Origin: Amorphochlora amoebiformis
Taxonomy: Eukaryota; Cercozoa; Chlorarachniophyceae
Assembly: GCA_054601695.1 (NCBI GenBank)
Contig: BAAHQB010000138.1
Coordinates: forward strand, 433,333-497,332
Length of the DNA stretch: 64,000 nt
Direction: 5' to 3'
Shown: positions 1 to 63,965 of the stretch, one piece after another
Position numbering within the stretch: the first letter of the stretch is position 1
How the letters are laid out: the number at the start of each line of letters is the position of its first letter
Translations under genes and position numbers: made by a program
The notes under the pieces: generated by a model
Databases searched by the model: none
Told to the model about the DNA's origin: nothing
Seen by the model: the letters and a program-made list of their open reading frames with translations, nothing else

Positions 1-93
<93 letters not shown>

Positions 94-301
94 AGATATA
101 CCCCCATAAGCGCATATTGGGTTATGGCCTCGCAGTCCTGGTCGTTTTCGATGTATCTCTTTCATATCAAAATATTAAGATGTATATATATATATATATA
201 TATGTATATATCTGTTTATATTAAATACATTTACATATATATATATATATATATATGTATATACACATATAAAATATATATATATATATATATATACATA
301 T

Positions 302-380
<79 letters not shown>

Positions 381-590
381 TATGCGTTACCTAATAATTT
401 ATTCAAACGAACTTATACATACCTACATACAATTCTATGCAAACATAAGAATATGTATATACAACATATATATATATATATATATATAAATATATATATA
501 TGTGTGTGTGTGTAATATATATATATATATATATATATAGACATATATATATATATGTAAATATATCTGTACATAGATACATCAAGGAGA
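1..590. repeat. (TA)n microsatellite block at left edge
   Basis: Almost pure TA dinucleotide tracts, with short unique islands at about 91-180 and 385-460. No exon-like island is visible. If gene 1 continues leftward, this is intron or downstream sequence of that gene. Confidence 0.9.
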
Positions 591-617
591 GATTTGTACG
601 GCAAAATAAGCGTGGTG

Positions 618-790
618 CTTAAGCATTCCCCAGCTCTCCTCCTCCCTCTCTCCCCCTCTCGCTCGTTTTGCGCTCTCTCGCTCTTTTTCGCTTGTTTCGT
701 TTTTTTTTTCGTTCATTTTAGCTCTTCCTCGCTCTTTTTGCGCTCGTTTTCACTCTTTTCTCGCTCCTCTTCGCTCTCGTTAAGTCTCTC
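618..790. repeat. CT-rich low-complexity tract
   Basis: Pyrimidine-rich sequence on the plus strand built from CTCTC, CGCTC and TTTTCG units. It sits just downstream, in minus-strand sense, of the exon at 927-980. The frames through it are low complexity and I do not call a gene. Confidence 0.7.
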
Positions 791-926
791 ACAGTATGTC
801 TGTCCACTAGGGGATGAGTTACTATCTGATGTAGATATCTGATGTAGATATCTGATGTGCTATCTGATGTGTTATCTGATGTTTGGGTCTGATGTGCGAT
901 TAGTGATGACGGCGATCTGATTACAC

Positions 927-4108
<3,182 letters not shown>

Positions 4109-4340
4109 CTGCAATCAAAAAAATCCATCAAAATCTCGCGATATTGAGAAAAATTGCTGAAAAAAGGGATGGGAGGGGGAGAGGCAGGGTATATGCATAT
4201 TTGGGTGCAATCCACAAAGGCCGTCATTTTGTCAGAAGAATGTACCACGTGTGTTTAATAGGTATCAAATGTTCTTATGAAGATATCAGATAATGGATAT
4301 TCTGCCCTAAAACATAAAACTAAAATCGCGGGTTTCGGTG
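4109..4340. promoter_or_regulatory. Putative divergent promoter region
   Basis: A short gap of normal composition without TA tracts, between gene 1 (minus) and the candidate first exon of gene 2 (plus). No specific motif was identified. The inference rests only on head-to-head geometry. Confidence 0.3.
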
Positions 4341-4480
4341 ATGATGGCCGTCCTCGGCACGGAGGGGCTGGCCTTCGCCCTCTTCTTTCTCACCCTGGGC
4401 AGTGGGGTGATGCCTCTGGGGTCTAATTTGGAAGGACTTGCGTCTCAGCCTTCCCCGCGGTATTCATTTCGTCCCCTCAG
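4341..4480 (+). CDS. Candidate first exon with signal-peptide-like N-terminus
   Basis: An ATG at 4341 opens a 46-codon frame. It starts with MMAVLGTEG, then a hydrophobic core LAFALFFLTLGSGVMPLG, then an SQPSPRYSFRPLR tail ending at AG|GTAACA in phase 2. It joins in phase to an acceptor TTTCAG at 5139 and an exon at 5140-5290, which is first Arg-rich (RDPRGRVGRRHVRG) and then acidic (TSDEDESDLIKY). A hydrophobic segment followed by a basic stretch resembles a secretory or bipartite targeting leader. The link to the exon at 7193 is not phase-consistent, so this exon pair may belong to gene 2 with an exon missed, or be a separate short gene. Confidence 0.4.
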
Positions 4481-5018
4481 GTAACAAACACATTCGTAAA
4501 AAACACGGAAACCCTGTGTTTCACTCCACATTGGGCGCTGCCAAGCACACCGCCCTTATTAGGGGATGTCATCTAGACCATCCATAAATTATTTGTGTAG
4601 AGATTGGTGCATGTGCGGCTTGGGTTTGCAAGAGCAAGTATAGCAAGTATGGGGGTTTGGCAATTAGCTTAGCTTGCATTGGTCCAGTATGACCCTATTC
4701 TGCTATATTTTTCGTAAATAGTGGCGGTTTTATGGTACATGGGTGCTTCACTTCTCGAAAAATGCACAGAGAGCTTTGTGTGCGATAGCATCCACTCCTT
4801 TGATGCTCATGTGTGTGTGTGAGAGGGGTGTTAAGTATGTACTCGTAGTTGTATGTGGGTGCATACTTGTCGCATACACCGGGTGATAATTTTGAATTTG
4901 AACATGGGATCCATCCGATTATGTTTCCTCTCTGTTCGCGTTCCACACACACACACCTCCCAATTCTAGTTCACACCAACCCAACTCAGAATTCTACTCA
5001 CCATCCCAATTCTAGCCA

Positions 5019-5067
5019 ACCCTAACCCTCTCAATTCTAGCTACAACCCTAACCCTCTCAATTCTAG
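5019..5067. repeat. Interstitial telomere-like repeats mixed with CTCAATTCTAG
   Basis: Units of AACCCTAACCCTCTCAATTC alternate along about 50 bp. The CCCTAA hexamer is the complement of the terminal TTAGGG. The surrounding 4930-5080 segment also repeats CAATTCTAG. Confidence 0.7.
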
Positions 5068-5237
5068 TTACAAGGCACACTCTTGGAGTGAACCCCAAGC
5101 GTGAATATATGAGATGATGGTAGTTGTGCTTGCTTTCAGGCTGACAAGGAGTTTCTTGAGAGATCCTCGTGGAAGGGTAGGGAGGCGGCATGTAAGGGGA
5201 GTCAAAGGGGGGGGGCTGACAAGCAGGATTGCATATC

Positions 5238-5396
5238 CTACGGACACTTCAGATGAAGATGAGTCAGATCTTATCAAATACATATGTGCAGTATACAAAT
5301 ATATATATTTATATTGATTGATATGTAATCCCACGGACACTTGAAATGACATTGACTCAGATCTTATCAAATACATATGTGTTTACAAAATATACT
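5238..5396. repeat. Direct duplication of an exon-like segment
   Basis: GGACACTTCAGATGAAGATG...TCAGATCTTATCAAATACATATG at 5240-5286 is repeated in diverged form at 5335-5382. The first copy lies in the candidate exon at 5140-5290. The second lacks an open acidic frame. Confidence 0.65.
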
Positions 5397-5409
5397 TATA
5401 TTCATGTAT

Positions 5410-5414
5410 GTATA

Positions 5415-5471
<57 letters not shown>

Positions 5472-5645
5472 ATATATATATATATGTATAAGTTATATAT
5501 ATATATAGGGATGTGTATATAAATATATATATATATATATATAAAAAAAAATATATATATATATATATTATAATATATGTATATATATATATATATGTGT
5601 ATGTATATGTAAATATGTATATATATATACATACAGGTATATATA

Positions 5646-5681
<36 letters not shown>

Positions 5682-5721
5682 TAAATTTATATATATATAT
5701 ATTATATATATATATAAACAT

Positions 5722-5766
<45 letters not shown>

Positions 5767-5810
5767 ATATATATATAGATTAAATATATATATATATATA
5801 TTATTATTAT

Positions 5811-5890
<80 letters not shown>

Positions 5891-5913
5891 TTATATTCTC
5901 ATAATATTATGCT

Positions 5914-5994
<81 letters not shown>

Positions 5995-6030
5995 TTATAT
6001 ATATGTGTATATATATATACGTGTTTATGT
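5410..6030. repeat. (TA)n microsatellite
   Basis: TA tracts with short TG, CA and A-run interruptions. No exon-like island. Confidence 0.9.
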
Positions 6031-6056
6031 CCATACAGCGTACAAATGTAGAGTGA

Positions 6057-6462
6057 CAGAATTGTTTTTTGATAGGATTGTTTTTTGATAGGATTGTTTT
6101 TTGATAGGATTGTTTTTTGATAGGATTGTTTTTTGATAGGATTGTTTTTTGATAGGATTGTTTTTCGATAGGATTGTTTTTTGATAGGATTGTTTTTTGA
6201 TAGGATTGTTTTTGGATAGGATTGTTTTTCGATATGATTGTTTTTTGATAGGATTGTTTTTCGATAGGATTGTTTTTCGATAGGATTGTTTTTTGATAGG
6301 ATTGTTTTTCGATAGGATTGTTTTTCGATAGGATTGTTTTTTGATAGGATTGTTTTTCGATAGGATTGTTTTTTGATAGGATTGTTTTTCGATAGGATTG
6401 TTTTTTGATAGGATTGTTTTTCGATAGGATTGTTTTTTGATAGGATTGTTTTTCGATAGGTT
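6057..6462. repeat. 16-bp minisatellite GATAGGATTGTTTTTT
   Basis: About 25 head-to-tail copies of GATAGGATTGTTTTTY with rare changes (C for T before GATAGG, one GATATG). Both strands are open through it because the unit encodes a 16-residue periodic string (KKQSYRKTILS type). It is intronic or intergenic and not treated as coding. Confidence 0.95.
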
Positions 6463-6539
6463 TTCAGATGTTCCCACAGACGAACAAAAAGAGATAGACG
6501 AAGAATTGTAATCAACAATCAACTAACACACACATACAT

Positions 6540-6608
6540 AAAACAACATATATATATACACATATATATATATATATACATACATACATATATAAATATA
6601 TAGCAATG

Positions 6609-6661
<53 letters not shown>

Positions 6662-6730
6662 GTATATATTATATATATATATATATGTGTGTATGTAGAT
6701 GTAGACATATATGCATGAAGGTATGGATAC

Positions 6731-6800
<70 letters not shown>

Positions 6801-6827
6801 ATATATACAAATATGTGTATATATATA

Positions 6828-6872
<45 letters not shown>

Positions 6873-6895
6873 ATATAATATACATATATATAGGC

Positions 6896-6942
<47 letters not shown>

Positions 6943-6986
6943 CCATAATTTTACTCATATATCTATATCTATATACTCACACACGC

Positions 6987-7017
<31 letters not shown>

Positions 7018-7051
7018 TCTATATCATATATATGTAGGTATATTTTTATAT

Positions 7052-7113
<62 letters not shown>

Positions 7114-7190
7114 TATGTACATAAACACATATAATCATACATATATATATATATATATATATATACATACATATATATATATATTATTGC
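6540..7190. repeat. (TA)n microsatellite up to the acceptor
   Basis: Nearly continuous TA tract that ends at the TATTATTGCAG acceptor of the exon at 7193. It illustrates that TA runs can reach within about 10 bp of a 3' splice site. Confidence 0.9.
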
Positions 7191-7192
7191 AG

Positions 7193-21956
<14,764 letters not shown>

Positions 21957-22189
21957 GTACTCACACTCGCCCCATGCACGCATGCCCGCATGCACACATA
22001 CACTGTTGCACATCCACACACACACACTATTGTTCTTATCGCCTCATGGTCCTCATACGCCTCATGGTCCTCATGCGCCTGATTGGTCTCATCTCATGCG
22101 TCTCATCCGATAGACCTCCTCTCCACTCCGCTTTCACTTGTGTCGTCTGTATGAGTAGCCCTCGTGTTCCTATCTTTTTTCGCTCACAG

Positions 22190-22447
22190 CATCAACATCA
22201 ACATCAACATCAACATCAACAACAACATCAACATCAACACCAACATCAACATCAACATCAACATCAACATCAACATCAACATCAACATCAACATCAACAA
22301 TATCAACATCAACATCAACATCAACATCAACATCAACATCAACACCAACATCAACATCAACATCAACATCAACATCAACATCAACATCAACATCAACATC
22401 AACACCAACATCAACATCAACATCAACATCAACAATATCAACATCAA
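22190..22447. repeat. (CAACAT)n hexamer array abutting the RPS29 start codon
   Basis: About 42 copies of CATCAA with rare CAC and TAT variants, preceded by a good acceptor-like tract CTTTTTTCGCTCACAG. In one frame it reads (HQ)n and ends NGE-stop at 22459. In the frame of RPS29 it reads (IN)n. It may be 5' UTR of RPS29, the last exon of gene 2, or both. Confidence 0.85.
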
Positions 22448-22448
22448 A

Positions 22449-22961
22449 ATGGTGAGTGAAAAGATGTTGAGAAGAAAAGGTTACTAAAGTATGATGTGGA
22501 TGCGTTTGCTGTTTGTTGATGCCAGAGTGGGTGGATGCAGCACCCTCGGCATAGCTGCAAGGGAATGAGGAAGTGCAGGATGTGCGGCAATCGAAAGGTC
22601 ACCCAAATTGTGTGTGTCGACTGCAAAATGTGTGTGTACCCAAAATGTGTGTGTGTATCCAGTGCAAAAATGTGTGTGGGTACTCGTGTAAAATGACACC
22701 TCGAGACAGACATACAAAGTCGTCGAAAGTTACAGAGAGACCGACAGAGATACAGAGACACGCCGAGAGACAGAGAGAGACGCAGAGAGACGCTGAGAGA
22801 CACAAACAAATACTGAGAGACGCAGACAGACCCCGAGAGACACAGAGAGACGCTTCGAGACAGAGAGAGCCAGAGAGAGGCGCTGCGTGAATATATATAT
22901 ATATATATACATATATGTATATATGTGTATAATATATACACATACATACATATATATATAT

Positions 22962-23004
<43 letters not shown>

Positions 23005-23066
23005 TATATGTATTATATTATGCGATAAAAAACTACATACTGATATTATATATGTGTATGTGTATA

Positions 23067-23123
<57 letters not shown>

Positions 23124-23362
23124 ATGTGTGTGTATGTATATATATATATATATATGTGTGTATGTATTGAAATGGCAAAAATTGAGTAAGTATGATGCCA
23201 TAGGTATGGTATTCTATACATCAATATATCAACATAACCACCTATGCATACAACACCAAACATATATTTGTATAATACACATATATATATACACACACAT
23301 ATTATATATATGTGTGTATGTGTGTATATATGTATATATGTATATATATGCATGTATATGTA

Positions 23363-23413
<51 letters not shown>

Positions 23414-23439
23414 ATTAATATATATACAGTAAATATATC

Positions 23440-23474
<35 letters not shown>

Positions 23475-23584
23475 ATGTGTGTATAATATATATGTATGTA
23501 TATATATATAGATATATATATATATATAATATATATTATATTATATATATGTGTATATGTATATATATGTACATAATATTATAT

Positions 23585-23617
<33 letters not shown>

Positions 23618-23775
23618 ACATGCATACATGCACATATTTATACATATATATGTGTATATATATGTGTATATATGTGTATATACATGCATACATACACATA
23701 TTTATATATGTATATATATATGTATGTCTATGATGTAATTGGTTGTATTATGCAATGTGTTGTTTGTACAATATG

Positions 23776-23828
<53 letters not shown>

Positions 23829-23903
23829 ATATGTATATATGTGTGTGTATGTGTATGTGTATGTATGTGTATGTGTATGTATACATATATAATATATACA
23901 TAT

Positions 23904-23952
<49 letters not shown>

Positions 23953-24009
23953 AGCATGTATATCACATTACATACAACCAATTGCATTATGTGCATGCAT
24001 ACATGTATG

Positions 24010-24062
<53 letters not shown>

Positions 24063-24375
24063 CATATTTATATAAATATATATATATATATGTGTGTGTG
24101 TGTGTATGTGTGTGTGTGTGTGTATATGTATATGTATATATATGTATATATGTATGCATATATATGTATATGTTATGTGTGTATATATATGTGTGTATAT
24201 ATGTATATATGTATATGTATATGTATGTATATTATATATATATATATATCTACGTTTTTTATAAGAAGGTAGAATTAGTATATATATGTGTGTGTGTGTA
24301 TATCACATACATATGCCACTCATATTTATTCAACCATTGTCATCATTTCAATGTATGTATATGTGTTTATATGTG

Positions 24376-24426
<51 letters not shown>

Positions 24427-24468
24427 CATACATACATACACTATATATGTGTATATACATATTTATGA

Positions 24469-24501
<33 letters not shown>

Positions 24502-24502
24502 T

Positions 24503-24551
<49 letters not shown>

Positions 24552-24877
24552 GTGTATATATATATATATATATTTATAATATAGATATATGTATATGTAT
24601 TTTTATTTATATATGTGTATGTATATGTATATACATGTATGTATATATGTGTATGTATATGTGTGTATGTGTATTTGTGTATGTGTATGTGTGTGTGTGT
24701 GTGTATGTGTGTGTGTATATATGTGTATGTATGTGTGTGTATGTAAATATATATTAATAAATCTGTAATATATAATATGTATGTGTTTGTGTATGTATAC
24801 ATCAGCATAAAATATATATGGGAACTTATGAGAACATGCATGTAATATATGACATACACTATATACACATATATATG

Positions 24878-24918
<41 letters not shown>

Positions 24919-24949
24919 TTGTGTATATGCACATATGTGTATGTATATA

Positions 24950-25007
<58 letters not shown>

Positions 25008-25323
25008 ATAAGTATATATATGTGTATATGTGTATGTTGTATATATATGTATGTGTGTGTGTGTGTATATATATATATGTGTGTGTGTGTGTATCATACA
25101 TACGTCTATGCATATATTTCACACATGTGTGCATATTATGTATATGTATATATGTTTATGTGTGTGTATGTGTGTGTGTATTATATACACATGTGGTTAT
25201 AAATATTTATATGCAATTATTTAGTAGGATTCATTCTCATATTGAATTTGTAGATTTGTATAATACTCATATGTAAATAGAGTATGTACGTATATTATAT
25301 ATATGTAAGTGTATGTATATATG

Positions 25324-25409
<86 letters not shown>

Positions 25410-25440
25410 CGTGTGTGTGTATGTGTATGTGTTGTATATG

Positions 25441-25511
<71 letters not shown>

Positions 25512-25923
25512 GTGTATATATATGTGTGTATGTGTATATATGTATCTTAAATATATATGTGTATGTATATGCATGTGTATGTATGTGTGTATATATGTCT
25601 TATATATAATACATGTATGCATGTGCATGTGTGCATGTGCATATGTGTATGTATGAATGTAAAAGTGTGCATATGCAATATGTAAATGTGTAAATGTGTA
25701 TGTGTGTATATGTGTGTGTATGTATATATGTATACGTATATATATATATATATAGTAGTGTATTCATGTTCCACGTACGTGCATCTCAAGTGGTTATGTT
25801 GGATTTAATTCTCACAATATTGGTTTGTGTATTTAGGGTCTGATCCGAAAATACAAGCTCAACATGTGCCGTCAGTGTTTTTATCAGAATGGAGAATCAT
25901 TTGGTTGGAGGCATTTTTCGTAG
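22449..25923 (+). CDS. RPS29: 40S ribosomal protein S29 (uS14 family)
   Basis: Small-subunit ribosomal protein carrying a four-cysteine zinc site. The model has three exons: an ATG alone at 22449-22451 followed by a consensus donor GTGAGT, then 22526-22597 and 25837-25923, giving 53 codons plus TAG (eukaryotic S29 is about 56 residues). Diagnostic features are W..HPR near the N-terminus, [19 protein letters not shown], and a CxxC-x13-CxxC arrangement, all typical of eukaryotic S29. The C-terminus ([12 protein letters not shown]) departs from the usual FIKLD-type end. Intron 2 is about 3.2 kb and consists almost entirely of TA/TG repeats and a GAGAGAC repeat, striking for a small, normally highly expressed gene. 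The S29 identity is firm. The one-codon first exon is inference, since exon 22526 is also in phase with the end of gene 2. Confidence 0.9.
22700..22892. repeat. GAGAGACRCA repeat in RPS29 intron 2
   Basis: Irregular 10-16 bp purine-rich units (ACAGAGAGACGC type). Confidence 0.85.
22893..25755. repeat. Long (TA)n/(TG)n intron fill of RPS29
   Basis: About 2.8 kb of alternating TA runs, TGTGTATG runs and CATACATA blocks, with only short unique islands (for example 23165-23260, 24290-24350). All open frames here are Y/I/C/V repeat translations. Confidence 0.9.
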
Positions 25924-28286
<2,363 letters not shown>

Positions 28287-29360
28287 ACTTTAGAATTCCC
28301 CCGAAACGCTCTTCTCAGGTGATGGAACCTTCTTATTGTTGTCTCCCGCTGCCTGTCGCTTCTCATTGATCATGATGACCGAGTGCACAATAAATGCCAT
28401 ACAAGCGATGCAGATACCCGCAAGAGTCACGGTACTAAGGCTCTGGTCAAAGACGAGATACGAGACAAAGATAACCATGACAGTCTTGAAGCTGCCTGCG
28501 ACCGACGAGTAGATTGACGAGGTGTTTTGGATAAAAGAGAGGAGGATGACATTGTACGCAAAGGCAATCATGCCTCCCACGAAAGTGAGGCCAAGAATCG
28601 TCCAGAGGCCTTGCTTTTGATAATGCAAATATAACTGTTTGTGCTCTCCCAGGCCGATGAAGAGGGGTACCATGAGGATCGTGTTGTACAGGGAGGTGTG
28701 GTAGATTATGGAGAGCGGATCCAGACGAGCAATCTTAAGTATGGAAATGATGACCGTCTGTAGGGCATTTCCAAACACGGACAAGAAACAAATAAGTGTT
28801 CCGACGACCTCGAGTTCCGGTGAAGTAGAAATGGAGAGGGTGACGCCCACCATAAGCGTAACGATGGCGAGAAGAGACTGCCAGGATGGCCGCTTATCCT
28901 CGACGAGAAACGACATTGTGGCTACGACCACGGGACAGAATGCTCGGATGAGTTGGTTGAGTGCCAGAGTAGTGTAGAGTAAGCTAAGGTTGTTGAGCGC
29001 GATGTTGGATACAAAGAACAAAGGGATAAGGAGTGTCTTCCAGCGAACGGTCCAGCCCTCGATCGGTGTAATCTTCAGCCAGGGGGATATCGTAAAGCAG
29101 AACAAGAAACAGATGATTTGGTGTGTCATCGTCACGTAAATTGGACATCTCAGGGGCCCATTGAACTCCCACTTATTGAAGACGCTGATTACGACGTTAA
29201 CAGCGAAGAACAGACAAAGTAGAATGATGGCCTTGGCCGCGGAAAGCAGACCAACCTCACCAACCTCATATTTCCTGCTTTTTCCCGCGGTGACAGACTT
29301 AGGTTTGTTGAGGAAGGGAGCCGATTCCTCGTCGACTTCATCCTTGCTCGCCCTGACCAT
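28287..29360 (-). CDS. TPT / nucleotide-sugar transporter family membrane protein
   Basis: Drug/metabolite-transporter superfamily protein of the triose-phosphate-translocator and SLC35 type, expected to exchange phosphorylated sugars or nucleotide-sugars in the Golgi, ER or plastid membrane. Intact single-exon frame of 356 residues, normal for the family, starting MVRASKDEVDEESAPFLNKP. About ten hydrophobic segments are visible. Family-typical parts are VISVFNKWEF in TM1, the TM4-5 region with ALNQLIRAFCPVVVATMSFL, then VEDKRPSWQSLLAIVTLMVG, VFGNALQTVIISILK, and the C-terminal SSVAGSFKTVMVIFVSYLVF. The tail is hydrophilic and ends KSVSGEF. It is the only intronless large gene in the window. 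Substrate cannot be assigned. It is convergent with RPS29 and divergent from the LRR-GAF gene. Confidence 0.93.
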
Positions 29361-30248
29361 GCTCGCCGACTCCTTTACGGGCCAGGGTCAGTCTGAGCTA
29401 CTGAGCCAACCGGAGCAGAAGAGCGTAGGCCGATAGCACTGTGTAGTCCATTTGGAATACCAACGTTGTTGTCGTTTATCTAGTTGTTTTGCCTAAGGTT
29501 TTATATCCTAAGTTTAACATACAATAACTCTACATCAGTATAATTACAGGTCTAGTTGGAAGAACGGAAATCCGAACATTATTTTAATAATAGTTTTTCG
29601 GCAGAACTTTGAAATTTCAAAAATTCGTTTTCGCTTTTAGGCGACCGTTTCGGATTTCGCGCGGAGGCGGAGGGCGTCGTCTGTGTGCGTTGGGGGTATT
29701 CCTCTAAAGAATAAGTTTGAATCTCATCGTTCAAGTCCAATAAATAGCCAATCTATCTAAATCCTCCTTCGAATATAAAATGGTGGGAGCAGGGAACCTT
29801 GTTGAGCGACCCTGATGACTGCATGCTTTTAGCTACTGCAGGCTTATTTATCGAAATCCTCCTTTGAATATAAAATAGTGGGGAGGGAACCTTGTTTAGC
29901 GACCCTGATGACTGCATGCTTTTAATTATTGTAGGCTTTGACAAAGAGGAATTCATATGCAGGGAAGAAAGCTTACATTTAAGAGAAAAAAGTACAGCAG
30001 CAGCCGGTTTCGAAGATTGGTGAACTCATGTTTGCAAATATGCACCTGAACACTCTCATTCAACAACTGCAGACAGTGACACTCTCCATAGCATTATATC
30101 ATGATATTGCAGCTTCTATTATGAAAATGTTCTTACATAAACAATCTAAAGCTAAGAGTGGCATAGATTTTTATATTTAGATTCTATCTGTTATTAATCG
30201 TGATACTGACTATACGCACACATATATTTACACTTGTGTAATATATAT

Positions 30249-30286
<38 letters not shown>

Positions 30287-30288
30287 GT

Positions 30289-30333
<45 letters not shown>

Positions 30334-30407
30334 TATACTATTATATACATAGAGTATTATAGACACATATATACATATATATATATATATATATATTATA
30401 TATTTAC

Positions 30408-30503
<96 letters not shown>

Positions 30504-30586
30504 ATGTGTGTATTAATGCATATAAAAACTTTTGGAAGATATTATTATTTCGATCTGAAAGAACGGAGAAAGACATTTGTATTCAG
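29361..30586. promoter_or_regulatory. Divergent intergenic region with a 96-bp direct repeat
   Basis: Lies head-to-head between the transporter (minus) and the LRR-GAF gene (plus). It holds two copies of AAATCCTCCTTCGAATATAA...GCGACCCTGATGACTGCATG at 29759-29835 and 29855-29930. A 50-codon frame (30028-30180, starting MFANMHLNTLIQQLQ) could be a first exon of the plus gene but is unsupported. TA tracts fill 30240-30480. Confidence 0.4.
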
Positions 30587-46246
<15,660 letters not shown>

Positions 46247-47271
46247 TGGATGAAAATATTCAAGTTACAGTGACTCATGAGTGACTCAGGCTATCCACCA
46301 TGAACAATTCGACGATGACTAATATTTAGACTTACTAGACTTATGCTAGTTATAGTCTAGATCTAGTGGATGTAGTAGATACTGTGTAGATACTCTAGAG
46401 CTACTATCGGATATTCTAGCCACCAACTAGACTAAGACTAGAGCATGAGCTGATCTGGTACAAGAGTAGTCTCCTAGTCTAGTAGGTCTCTAGCTAGTCT
46501 AGACTAGTCTACTAGTCTAGGTAGTAGAGTCTAAATCTAGTAGATACTAGTTCTAGTAGTATTTAGAGTATATATAAATATATCTAGATATATACTAATA
46601 TATATATACCTAGATACTATACTCTAGATACTACTAGATTTATGACTAGAGACATATATAATAGATATATCACAGTACGCTCTAGATAGTGACCTAGTAT
46701 TAGAGATATTCTACATCCAGTAGATACTAGGATATACCAGATAAAAACATATATATATATATTAAATATATATACATATATATCGTATATATGTGCATAA
46801 TCTAGATAATGCTAGTAATATTTATAATTATATGTGTGTGTGTGTATCTAGATCTAGCAGCTAGAGCAGATATTAAGTAGATTCTAGAGATTAGTACTAG
46901 CTAGACTAGTAGTAATACTAGTAATATCTACTAGAATGTACCATGGCCTAGATGGCCGTGGCAGTCTCTAGAGTCTAGGCAGTGTCTAGAGTGTCTAGAC
47001 AGTAGAGATAGTGTATCTAGAGTTATCTATTATCTAGAGTCTAGGAGTATCCTAGGTATCTAGAGTACACTCGGAGTATATTTATAAACGAAAATTGGTT
47101 GCAAAAACTTAGTGTTGGTGTGTTTCGTGAGACGTACCAGCACTCTTAGTCGACGTACGTCATGATCTACGTCATGATCTAGATGATCTAGATGATGTTG
47201 CTTTTGGGCTAGTTGAACGGTCTCAGGGTCTCAGGTTTTGTGCATGTCATGCGACTTCATTATTACTAGTA
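46247..47271. other. CTAG-rich convergent intergenic region
   Basis: Lies between the 3' ends of the giant gene (plus) and the Rab-like gene (minus). It is exceptionally dense in CTAG, with strings such as TAGTCTAGACTAGTCTACTA and TCTAGATACTACTAG, and few long TA runs. Texture is similar to 26000-27260. No exon or RNA gene was recognised. Confidence 0.75.
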
Positions 47272-56625
<9,354 letters not shown>

Positions 56626-57316
56626 CTAGATAACGAACAAACAAAACAAAACAACACACACGCGAAAGAAAACGATTGAGCCCAACATCAGTGAATTAGT
56701 GGTGTGAACATAGCGTGATAAAACACGGTTGAGGGCAATGTGTATGAACGATCATGGTTGTGAGGTTAAAGTTGAACATATCCCCCTCCAAGCAGAGAGT
56801 AATGAATCCCAATGATATTTGAAAATGTGCTCTTTGAGTTCGATCTGCGGCAATGCCAGGATGTTCGGGGGTTGGGGTTGTTTGTTGGAGCATGACTGTA
56901 TGCCCAGCACGTAGTGTGTGACTTCTGAGCCTGACTGGCATCTTTTTCCTGGGATCGACGTGTCTTACTTGGGTCTAAAGTTTTGTACAGACACATGCAT
57001 CCATGCTTTTAAGGAAACCTTGAACCTCTGGTTGTCCGTAATGGTACTCGAACTATTTAGACTCGAAGGCGCTCGGCATCCCATCCGTGAAATTTAACAC
57101 GCTCAACCAACACACCAAAACAACCCAGCCATCCCGGTGGATATTTTACAACTGATATACTTGATATTCCACGATCGATATATTTATATTTCTGATGGGA
57201 TATATCACATATCATCATTTGAGTTATCGCAATATTTCATCCGAGAAAAAGGCGCGGAATGGCGGCTGTCGGCTTTCGGGATTGAGCGCACAGGTGTGGT
57301 TTCGTGTAAGGGTACG
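56626..57316. promoter_or_regulatory. Divergent intergenic region
   Basis: Unique sequence without TA tracts between the Rab-like gene (minus) and gene 7 (plus). It probably holds both promoters and the missing first exon of the Rab-like gene. No motif could be assigned. Confidence 0.35.
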
Positions 57317-57328
57317 ATGTACTACGCT

Positions 57329-63896
<6,568 letters not shown>

Positions 63897-63924
63897 TAAC
63901 TAGAATTGATAACTAGAATAAGTC

Positions 63925-63952
63925 AAGTCAATAAAAACAATCGAAAATAAAT
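63925..63952 (+). terminator. Polyadenylation-signal-like cluster
   Basis: CAATAAAAACAATC and AAATAAATACC lie 30-55 bp after the stop codon of gene 7 and just before the telomeric array, leaving about 15 bp for a cleavage site. Confidence 0.45.
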
Positions 63953-63965
63953 ACCTTTATTCGGG

